From Cristatella mucedo (taxonomy: Eukaryota; Bryozoa; Phylactolaemata; Cristatellidae), in contig WPIO01000108.1 of assembly GCA_009760855.2 (NCBI GenBank), forward strand, positions 50,001-107,500: a DNA stretch of 57,500 nt. Reading direction: 5' to 3'. Shown one piece after another: positions 1-11,000 of the stretch (position 1 is the stretch's first letter; every line of letters begins with the position of its first letter). A program made the position numbers and the translations under genes. Under the pieces are notes generated by a model. It made no database searches. It was given only the letters and a program-made list of their open reading frames with translations, and had not been told where the DNA came from.

Positions 1-56
1 GCACACACGTGCGCATGAAGGACGGAATCACAAAGCACCCACTAATTGCTGTGATG
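1..56 (-). mobile_element. LINE 3'-end fragment
   Basis: Matches the reverse complement of the LINE 3'UTR seen at 20,486-20,530 and 10,796-10,830 (shared pattern 'gaatcacagggacccacta' with changes). Cut off by the window edge. Confidence 0.55.
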
Positions 57-629
57 AACGGATTGGCTTCTCCGTTCTCTTTACATGTCATCACGTCACG
101 GGTACGCTGCGGCATGCGTCTCTTCAAGACCGCTACCGCTGGCGCGGAATCTTCGCCAGCCGATTTTTAACCGGCTTCTTAGTTGAACGAATCCAAACAA
201 ACTTAGCGGCGACAATCCTCCTGTCGAGAGCCCTCGGGATGCTGACTGCTCAGCTGCGACGGGCATGTCACGTGGCTGTCGCCGGACATGGGCAGAAATA
301 GAAAATAACTGGCGGCGCCCATTTCCCTCCCCAAAATATGATGAAACGCCGCCAAATAGTGACCGCGACGCGATCTACTACTCCGCTCTCTGGCGGTAGG
401 AGCTGAGAGAGCTGTCGGAGCGAGCCCAGAGTGTCACGTGACTGCCTCGCGGCTATCTCGCTGAGCCCACAGAACGAACCTCCTCGACGCTGCCGCTCAG
501 CTTCTATTTACTTGCCACCGACTGGCGGTTCGAGGTCGCAGGCAGTTTCCGCCAGCAGAGAACGAAGAGGAGCGAAGGACGAAGAGGAGACAGACCTGAC
601 CGGAAGCGAGGGCGGGCTTCAAAACAGCA

Positions 630-815
630 TCGGCTCTAACGTCGAGTACGCCTTCTTTCAGCTAAAGACAATTCGAAAATTGCAGACCTGATTAGAAAGC
701 ACGTTTCAGTCCAGCTGGTCCATCCGTTTGCGAAATCCAGTCGCTACCTAGGTAACCAGCTCCTCTCAGGTCTTCCGACCGGTGCTGTAAAGTGCTTAAA
801 ATTGAAGCACAAATC
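630..815 (+). mobile_element. Degenerate LINE reverse-transcriptase C-terminal fragment
   Basis: Broken reading frames give 'SNVEYAFFQLKTIRKL' and 'NQLLSGLPTGAVKCLKL', which align with 'STVKSAYFQLCDMATIRA' and 'NSLLTGLPACAIRRLQL' of the LINE copies at 48.5 and 16.3 kb. It is frameshifted and dead. Confidence 0.5.
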
Positions 816-1705
816 TGAAGCTAGCCTGGAGAACCTATACAAAAGTTGCTAAAGAACCTCAAATTCTTCCACCAGACCAAGATGACCACTTCTCGCTTCC
901 CTGAAAGGGCTATCTATCAAGCATCAGCGCATCTGAGTCAATTTTGTCCCTCAATTTAAGATTTAAGGCTCGGCAGCGCCAGCGGCGGAGCGCGCGCAGT
1001 TCTCTCGGTGTAGAGCTCGGTGCTCTGGATACTCGGAAGCTACGAAGCTCTACGACTGCCGAGCGAGCCAGTTCCGGTGGTCCGACCGACGGCGAAACTT
1101 GGGTCGACACGCTGACGCGTCCGCTGGCTAAGCAGGGCACAGGCTTTGCAGAGCCGTTTTGCGGCCGTTCGTTCGTTCGTTCACCAGAACTTTCCCAAGG
1201 GCTCGAGCATCCGCTAGCGATGGCAGTTTATCAGTGGCGGCGGCGGCGGCGGCGTCGGTCCTGCCTCGGCTCTCGGGCACTGCACTCTCTTTGCGGCCGC
1301 AGCACTTGCTCGTGGGCCACCTCAAGCGACTCGCGGCAGCCTCGGCTTCGCTTTCTATCCCAGAGTGCATGCATCAGCAGCGAATGCCCTTCGACAGCGG
1401 TCGAACTCAAAGCCGGAACCGAAAATGTGGCAAATGGCGATCGCTCGCCATCGCTTCGGCGGGCTGCAAGACCTCCGCAAGATGTGGCATCCGACGCGGG
1501 CGGCGGCGGGTGACAAAAGAAATGCAGGTGATCATGTGCGCGACACCCTGAGAGCCACGCCTCTCATCTCTAGCGTGGGTGATTCGCGGGGCTCGAGCCC
1601 ATGACCCATGACCCATTACCCATGACCAGCAAGCGGTCGGCAAAGGTCAAAGGCAGCGGCAGTCGAGGCTCCGTTCGGCCGCTGCATTTACGCGAGGAAG
1701 TTCAA
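816..1705. other. CpG-rich stretch, no gene assigned
   Basis: GC- and CpG-rich with several open frames on both strands. It could hold further dynein exons on the minus strand, but I found no splice-and-phase-consistent, recognisable block. A short (CATGACC)n run lies near 1,600. Confidence 0.4.
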
Positions 1706-1722
1706 TCAGCTCAATCTTTGAC

Positions 1723-2095
1723 CTTCTAAACCGGTCGTCCAAGGCGGCGCCTTGACGCGCGAAAGGCTGAGCTCCAAACTGCTGCTGCGGGCGATCAGGT
1801 TTGGCTGCACGATGGCCGTGCAACGCTTTCGGACGTTGAACGTCGCCCCGGCGACGGCACGCTTCGCGCGGAAGCCGCCTCGCTGCCGTGCAGCACGCGC
1901 GCGCGCCGCCGCGTACTTGCTGCTGGACGACCGACTGCTGCGGACCGCCATTTTCCAGGTTGTGAACGCCTTGCGCTGTCTGACCAGAGCGAAGGCCGGG
2001 ATGCGGCGGACGAGCCGGTGCAGCTCCCTCTCCCAGATCCACTGCAGAGCCGGCGTGCTCGCCGACGCCGCCGAGAGCGGATCGGCGGCCCACAT
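1723..2095 (-). CDS. Dynein heavy chain exon 5 (WKAF-type block; 3' border uncertain)
   Basis: The acceptor 'gatgtgacgattgcag' opens at 2095 in phase 0. It reads '[20 protein letters not shown]', '[19 protein letters not shown]', '[17 protein letters not shown]', typical of the region after the YYTVSA block. The frame stays open to 1709, where it stops. A possible donor, GAAG|GTCAAA, lies after 1723. Downstream of about 1,950 the protein no longer resembles the family closely, so the true exon end may be earlier. Confidence 0.6.
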
Positions 2096-5000
2096 CTGCA
2101 ATCGTCACATCCGCCCGCGAGCATCGAGGCTGCGTGCGTGTGTACGGGCAATCGTGCAGGCTCCCGCAGCCAGCAGGCGAAGGTGGCAGCGCCTTCGCTG
2201 GAAGTCGTGGCGACGCGAACTGCGATGGCCCTAAAAATGCCTGACAAGCCGCGAGGCCGGCGCTTAAAGCGTCTATCCACGGCTGCAAGAGCCAAGACGG
2301 AGGCCGCGAGAAGGAAGAACGACTTAACTGAAGCTAGCAGTCTTCGAGACATACCATTCGTGTCGTCATAACGTGCAAGCGGGCGCGACTGGAAATTGTG
2401 GACCGGCTAGAACGTTAGGTTCAGACGTCAAAGGCTACTGGTTCAACTTCCCCGGGGTCGACAATTCCCGGTCTGTTCTACTGTTCTTACCTAGACTTAC
2501 ATATATTAAGGAACTCAGTCAGTTAGACCTGTGTGCCTATCCAACCTGCCACTGTCGGTATAGCAAAAAAACTAGCTTATTTTTCTACATCCAAGGGTGT
2601 GTACATGTAAAGCGCATGAATAAAACCCACGAGGAATGCACTTGCAGCAATAGACGAGTCTCTAGATTATCAATGTCAAGGGGCAGTTACGCTTCTCAGT
2701 TGGTCGCCGGCGCTGCTAAAAAATACTTAGCAAAATACGAAACATTCATTGCGTGAAGAAGAACTGTCAGCTCGTGGTGTCACAGCCTGTCAGCTCTAAG
2801 CCCGTAGTGACAGAGCCTTTCAGCTCTAACCTCGTAGTGACGGAGCCTGTCAGGTCGAAGCTCGAGGTGACTCAGCCTGTCAGCTGGCGGCAAGCTGCAG
2901 TACAGTACCCCAGCTCGAAGGGCGTCAGCCATTTTGCCTTTGGGCAAATCCGTGCACGTGATCAATCGGCCGATGCAGATGCTCAGCTTCCCATTCATCC
3001 AGGGACTTTCGAGCTAGTAAAGCCCAAGGTCAAGGTGACACCGTCCACAAAGTAGGAAGAAGGAAGAAAGTGTGTCTGGAAATGATGGCCCTAGAAATCT
3101 TAGCCCGGGACGGTCAGGCGCTGGCTGTTCGCGACCGACGGGTCGTGGGTTCGAGTCCTGCGGTTCGCGATCCCCTACTGTCGCAGCTGCAAGCAGCGGT
3201 GATGTAGCCGCAATGGCTCTTCTGCCGCTACATAAACGAGGCTGTTAAACCAGCTTATCCCCCCTTAGAGTGAAATTGATCTGCTGATGGTTTGTTGTCT
3301 CGCCTGGAGACGGTCGCTCGGCCTTGAGAACCATTTCCCAAGGAAATCGTGTGAAGGAAATCATCTGAAACTTTACTTATCGGCATTGCATACACATTAC
3401 ATACCTCCATCCCGATCAAAGGACTTTTCCCTCTCCACTCACACACGCACGCACACACGCACTCACGCGAACACACAGATTGCTGCTCTGGTTTGGCGAA
3501 GTGGTTAAGGTGCACGCCCCGACCAAGGTCTGGCCGAGGTCTCGGGCCCCGTATGTGAATCACCTGAATTAGAGATATTAAGTTCTCTTAGGGCGCCAAA
3601 CATTTTACTTATATATAATAATATGGTGTGCAAAACTATCCGTGGAAAATGGGAGCTTCTACGTGAAGCAAGCGCCCCGGAGCTTGAAGCGCTGTCGCCT
3701 GTTTCATCGCTGTCGCTGCCAGTGAACTGTTCCTTGAAGGAACTTTGCTCCTCGGACAAATAGTTCCTGTTGAGATCCAAGCACGCGTACAGCCTCTTGT
3801 CTTCGATCGAGAAAAGGACTCGACGAGCGATGAGCGGACTCACTGCCACGGACGGGGACGGGCGCCGCCGCGAGCGGCTGCGGCTGACCGCGTCTGCTGG
3901 CCTGGCTGATGCAGCCACTAGATACCTGAGCGACGAGAGTGGCGCTGACTGTCCAATAGTAGGTCGCCTGCGATTTCGCCTTCTCTGCCGGCACGACGAT
4001 CAAGTCGTACGGATCGTAGGGGCTTCTCGGATCGCTGTGGCCGACCGGCAGACAGTAGTGGAATCTGCCGTCGTCCTCCACGGGGCAGCTCGACGTGGCC
4101 TGGAGCGAGCGAGGCGAAAGTCAAGGCCGGCGCGTCAGGCATCATCGAGGCTGCAGCACACGTGCTGCGGCCGCCGCTGGCGCTGCTCGCCGGCAAGCAA
4201 GCTCCTCGTCTCAGCGAAGCGCCGCCGCGTGCCGAGGGGAACAGCTACCGGGTCAAAGGCCAGCGTCTTCATTTTCACGAGGTTCTCCTTGTTGCCTCCC
4301 GAGTCCAGTGGGAAGTCGTGACGCCAGCCTCGCTTCCTCCGAAGCGATATTATGAGGTCGACGATGTTTGAACCAGGCACAGTAAAGGCCATCACCTCGT
4401 CGACTGCAACGAAGTTGAGCGAGCCTGTATTTGAAAGCAGCCCAATCGGTCGTTCGCCAGTACATACTTCGGATTGCTGGGAAACGCACGCCTTCCTTCT
4501 CGGAGCGTTTGCTTATAGAGTGACTAGATTTGTACATACTCTGCTACCCATACTCCGCTGCTTTATGAAGCTGTGCTGGCTTTAAAGGCAAAACAGTCAG
4601 TCAAGGGGCACAAGTCGATAATTCTCTTAGGAAAAACGATTAAATAAATGAATTTTTCGTGAAGTCTGCTCGTCATGTAGAGGTAGCGACTGAGTAGGTC
4701 AGTTCCACAGTGGGCAAAAGTGAAATCGCACTAGGAAAAAGGAACACGGAGTTGTCTTCACAACCTTCGAGACGGTAGCCAAGGACTTTTCGAAGGAACT
4801 ACACGTGTCCTTGATCGAAACGCCGCGCTGGTTTGATCCAGCGGTTAAGGTGCTCTCGCCCCGGGAACCAAGGTCTGGCCGAGGTCGTGGCCTCGAGCCC
4901 CGCGAGGCACATGTGTGACGCGCCTGAATAGAGATCAAGTTCTCTTGGGGTGCTATACAAATACAAATGAATTATATAAAGTGGCCATACGCCAAAGTGC

Positions 5001-8000
5001 AGACGTAACGTGGCCGATGTTTAGCTTACTCCAAGCTAGGCAAGCAGAGAATAGTCAAGTTTCTTCCAATTTAACTTGCGGTTAACTTTCTCGGAGCAAC
5101 GCAGTCGAAGTCTTGCAAAGACGTTTAGCTCATTTTAGAGTTCGGTGGATATTAAAATAATTGCTGTTAGCTGGTAGCATTCACTGCCTAACTAATGCAC
5201 ATCATTTTAGAGCTATCGGTCGTGAATAAGAAGCAAAGGTAATTGGCAGTAAAAGAGGGGCTTGCTGACAAAGTGCTTCCCGGTGCCTCCCTGGATCTGA
5301 TGCCAGAAACCATGGCAGCGAATTCGCAAGGCAGAATGGTAAAACCATACACAGGGGTCACATTACTATTTGCCCGCTAGTGGATCGAGACTATTAAACA
5401 GCCTGTGGTGCAGCTTAATGAGCCGGTACATATTCTGGACGACCACAAAATGAAGGCTTAAAACACCCTGCAGGCAGATTTAATGGCTTCCAGAGCAGTT
5501 CAGAGCTACCCGAGCATTATGATGTAGCTGCATGCTGCTGGAGCATCTGGCTGAGCCATCCATGCATGCATGAAGCTATGAAACACATGTGATACGCCCA
5601 TACGGCTGCTTCCACGCAGAGCCAAGAAACACAAAGCGCTGTAAGCCAGCAGCAGCAGCAGCAGCAGCAAGGGAAGCCAGGGAAGAATTATAATTCTGGG
5701 CGGCCGCAAGTGACGCTCAGCGACAGCTCAGCTTCAGAGCGGCATTCGAAAGCTGAGCCGCTGGTGCTGCTGCTGGTGAACGATCACTGCGTGCACCAGT
5801 GTACGATGAGAGGTCAAACGTTCTCACCTCGGGCAGCAGCAAGGGCACACCGCGGGCATGCCTGACTCAAAAATATCCCCCACCCGCCCCCTATTATGAA
5901 CCACAGTGGACTGCCTGATTCGCCCCTTGCAGTTTCGTCTTAAAGATGGCCACCGAGACAGTCAACCGACGAGCAAACGGTCTGCTATAGTGCAGCGCTA
6001 AGACAAATGATAAGTGAAAAGTGCTGTGCACATCATTGCACCGCAGTCGAGCATTGGCCACGGTCGCGCGCTCGTTACCGGAGTCATTGGAAGACATCTG
6101 ACTGGCGGCTCGCTCGGCGCCTCGATCGACGGCAGGCGGTGGCGGTGACAAGATGGCGGCCGCCAGCATCGATGGATCGCGATCGGGTGATGGACGTTCT
6201 GCAGGCGGCAGGACGGCTGATGCCGGCACTCTGTGGAAATGGAAAGACGAGGGAAGTGGTCGCGCAGACGATTCCGGCGCCAGCAGCCGCATGAGCGCTA
6301 GATCGCCCTTTGACGTGTCTAGCTTTGACCTGTCTAGCTTTGCTGCCGCTGGGTGGCTCGCATTAGGAGGCAAACTTACGCTTCCACAGTTTGCCCGGTA
6401 GCACTGCCGCTTGTGGCCGCAGGTTCAGCAGCGCCGCCGCCCTGCTTTCCCGAGCCGGGGCGGCGCTGCCGGATGCGATCGTAGTCCTTGCGCAGCAGCG
6501 TCGTTCTGAACGACGATCCGGCCTGATTCGAAGGCGATTGCTGCTGCGGAGGTGGCGGTACTGGCAGCGGTGCCGGTGGCGCCGGGAAAAGGCCCTGGAA
6601 AAAAAGCAACTGCAACTGCTGGCCACCCGCCACCTCTGTGCATCCGCCTGACATGCAGATCGAATGTAATAATCGACGAATGCTTTTGCCGCGACCAGCA
6701 GCAGCAGCTAATCGAGCTGAGCTGATCGACAGCGAGCGACACGTGACACGAGTGTCACGTGTCGGTACTACTCCGCCAGTCCGCTGCGAACGCTACAGAT
6801 GCAGGCCCGAGGAAGAATCTGCAAATTGAATGGCCTTATTCGCAGACCACACGACACTGCATCTGTGGGGTCCTAGCAAGGATTCGCAAATAAGGCTACA
6901 AATGCACAGAGATCAAACTGTTAACCTTAACGTTACTCGAGCACTCGATGATATTTTTGGCAGCACACCTGCCGGCACTCATCATCTTAGAGGGAGGCAC
7001 CTGCCGACAGGGCCCAGGACCCACTGACATACTCCTGATTGCTTGATACCCGTTGACATACCCCTTGCATTCACCCTACGAAAGTGCAGGGCTCCGTGAC
7101 ACCGTGGCACCGGCCTCAGTCGGCAGCGTGCCACCGGCACCACCTGCCGGCACGGGCTCAAAAGATGGACACTGGACGAGAATGCAAGAATCAGGGTGGG
7201 GGCCAGCATTCTGCGCAGTGTGGGTCTTGCTCGAGCTTAGCCGAGGTCTCGAGCCGCACGCTTTTGCCAACATTTTGTCGTCATAGTTGCACAAAGGAAG
7301 CACGAGGCGAAGGCTGCATCGTAATGTAATGTAATCGAATGTTAATCGGATCTCCGTCTGTAAATCCACAAAGCCACAAACACGATGTGGGTGTTACGCA
7401 GGATAGTTTTGTATAGCGCACTCACAGCCTAAGTGGCTTTCGGTACGCATTCGGTAGCCAACAGACTTCGTCTCACGCAGCAAAGAGAAAGTGGGAAGCA
7501 TAGCAGAGTCAGGAGAGCAGTTGAGGTAGTGAGTAGCATGGAAGTAGCAGCTCAGGACCGCCGAAAAGGATGCGCCATAGTCGGCAGTAGAAGAGTAGTT
7601 GTCGTTGCGTAGAGAGTAGTTTGCGTACTTTTTAGCAGACTATTTTAAAAGAATTCGGCATCACGTGTCACGTGACAGCATTGGAAGCTACAGCGTCCCT
7701 GCCGAGCGTCGACTGTGCAATACCTTTCAGAAGCCCGTGTCTCGTGGAGGCCAGCCCAACCAAGTGCACTGCTAGCTGCTGCTGCTGCTGCTAGGAGCTG
7801 CTGCTGCAGCTGACACGTGCTAAAACCGCAGGGACTTGAAGACTAGCCTTGCAGCCATATTCATAGTCTGCTGCAGTGGCCTGATAGCTTTCTTTGGCAG
7901 CCCAGCCAAAAGGGAATTACAATAATTAAGCCGAGACAGAAACAAGGAGCTAGTTGAATTTTTACAAGCAACTGTGGTAGACAGCTCCTAATCTTGGATA

Positions 8001-11000
8001 GGGATCGGACGTGATGGCTAGCTGTAGAAGCAGTCTCCTGAATGAAGCTTTTGAAATTGAGGCAGCTGTCGAACACGACACCTAAATTTCGAGCACAGCA
8101 AAACCTTTTAATCCAGCCACACGCTTAGGGTTTCCTATGAGCAGCAGTTCGGTTTCATCATTTAATTTCAAGAAGTTTTCCGACATCCAGGATCGAATAT
8201 CGGCAAGGCAAGCATTCAGTTTCCCAGTTGCCGCAGCAGATTCCGACGGTTTGAATGACGAATACAACTGAGTATCGTCAGCATAGAAGTGATATCCTAT
8301 TCCATGTGCCTTAATCACTTTTCCCAGAGGTTCTGTATAAATGGAGAACAAACAGCAAGGGACCGAGTACCAACCCTTGAGGGACTCCACAGGTGACCCT
8401 TCTCGTGTCTGAGACCTGACACGACACGGATTGAACACGATCAGACATGTACGATTTAAACCATGCCAGTGCTTCGTCTGCCAAACCAATCGTCGTTCTC
8501 AACCGTTCAAGCAGAACCTAGTGATCAATGGTGTCGAAGGTAGCTGACAGATCTAGCAGAGCTCAGGCAGTGACATTCCCATCGTCGTTCCAACGTAGAA
8601 TGTCATTGTTAACATGGAGGAGAGCATTTTCGGTAGAGTGCTGCCTCTTGAACTCTGATTGAAATGCTTCTGACATTCCATTATTATCAATATGTTCAAC
8701 TAGCTGCTTAGCAACAATTTTTTCAAGAATCTTTGATAAGAACGGAAGAAGGGAAACTGGGCGAGAGTTAGCTAGGACCTCTGTGTCTAATCCAGGCTTT
8801 TTAAGAATGGGTCTAACGATTGCCGATTTGAAGGACTTGGGGACGACCCCTCTTCCCAAAGAAGCATAAAAAATCTTGGTTATGGCAGAGCTAAGTTGTT
8901 CTGCTAGTGAAGACCACAGCGATGAAGGTATAGGGCCTTCAGGAGACGAGCTCTTTTTGCTAGACCTTATTAAGGCAGCCACATCGCATGCAGAAACATT
9001 GGAGAACCTTTTAAGGAAGGTAACAGGTTGAGGAACGCAATTGCTTTAGTCGGAGGGGGCTTAATGGAGGCACGAATGTACAAAATTTTTTCAGTAACGA
9101 AGGCTGAAAACCTTTCGGCTGAGCCCTTAATATCTGGGGGGTCAGACCTCACAGCATTTGTCAGTAAATGGTTTACCATCTTATAAATCTGTTTAGTGTT
9201 CGACTGGCAGGAACTCAGCTTACTAATGAAAAAAGAAGCCCGGGTTTTTTAAGCTTTCGGGTGTAAACACGAAGGAAGTCTTTAAAGTTGACTAGATCTG
9301 CCTCAGACCCCGATTTCTTGAAACGACGTTCTAGCCTGCGCTTAACCCGGCACATCTTAAGGAGTTTCTTTGTAAATTGAAAGGAATCTCCACGACTTTG
9401 AACACGGATAGAGCGCACGGGAGCATACTTGTCAAGAGCACTCCTGAGTGTCATGCTCATCGCATCAGTGAGGGTATCGAGGCTGCCGGTCGAGTCTGAA
9501 TGCAGATCAAGAAGACCTGCATCACAAACACATTTCAAAAACTTGTCCATGTTAATGCTTTGTAAGTTACGTCGTTTGGCAAATTCGACATTGCTTTGTA
9601 CGTAAGAGGGAGCAGGAATAGTAAACGAGACCGAACAATGATCTGAGAGGGTCAGTGGGCACACCACAAGGTCAGTGGGGAGGACATCCTTAGTGATCAC
9701 GAGATCTAGAATGTGGCCACCGACGTGTGTGCTATGCCAGCTGCTGCTGTCTGAAACAAGGAGGGGGACATTCGATGGCATCGCTAAGGCCCTAGAACTA
9801 GTGCCATGCCTCTTTGTCACTCTCTGCTGCGATTAGACCAGACTAGGCAAGGTTTAAAATCAGGCACCAATCCCTGCTGCTTCTAGCTGCTTTGCTAGTC
9901 CCGGCCGATTGGCAGAGCAACTGAGCCACTCATCAAGGGCATGCTGTACTGACAGCAGCCAACGATGGTCAGGTATGTGTGTACACTGGGGCTGGTGTAC
10001 TTGTGAATATGCATCAGATATGCATATATCCTCCTGTGAATGGGCATCAGATATGGTTCAGTCAGGTGTGCTGGAGGGCTAACTAGGAACATGCCACCCA
10101 TGCTCCACAGTTGATGATGAACATGGCCGAGTCCGGCTCAAATCCGGCCGCGACTACGGCCGTGCTTGGCAGCTGAACTGCACCAGTTTCAGAGTGTTCT
10201 CTGGTCTTGTCAATGCAGCAAGCTAGCAGATCCATTCATTTTCTTAAAACCCGCTGCCGATGGATTCTTGTGCTCTGTGTCTCCAACGCTTCTGAGCGCA
10301 CTTCGATTGCTTTATGCAGCAACACCTTTGCTTCTCCTGCCGACTGTGGCACGTCCTTTACAACCGGTCCACACTGCTTCTACATCCGTGCAATGGACTG
10401 TCTCACCTGTCTGCCCGAGTCGGCCATGCTTCTCACGTTCTACATGTTACATGAGATGGGTCCGTTGGCTACGGTATGCTCACCAAAAGCTGCTCAAGAG
10501 CTTGAGTGCACTGCAGAAAACTCTCTAGCACAATACCAGCACAGCCCTGGCAGAACTGTGACATAACAGACGTACCTGTAGCTGTGTGCATGCAGCTCTG
10601 CTCAAGGGGCCTGCAGGATGCAGGTATGACATCTTGCCTGAACCAACGGGGGAAATACCTCGTACAAACCTTAAATCCTTTGGAGACCGTGCATTTAGTT
10701 CGTATGCTCCCAAAGCCTGGGACTCTCTCCCGACCTGCGTCAGAACATCCCCTGACCTGACCACATTTAAAAGGAACTTAAAAACACACCTATTTAGGAC
10801 AGCATTTAGTGGGTCCCTGTGATTCGTCCTTGATGTGCTTATGCGTGCTGACACTGTGCATGCTGCCCCTAACCACATTTGCATGCTGACCTGTGTATGC
10901 ATGTCACCCCTAACCATGTTATTCATTGTGCTTGTTTTTCAAGCATGATTTTACTCACCATTCAATTGCATTTCCCTTTGCAGCAAATGTAAAGCACCTA

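Noticed and set aside
1128-1551. Candidate exons in GC-rich DNA, for example minus-strand 'LADARALGKVLVNE'
   Set aside because: Could continue the dynein gene, but I found no phase-consistent splice pair and no recognisable family block.
3140-3180. tRNA gene suggested by the 'ggttcgagtcc' B-box
   Set aside because: No acceptor-stem or anticodon-arm pairing; body and end match SINE family 2 copies elsewhere.
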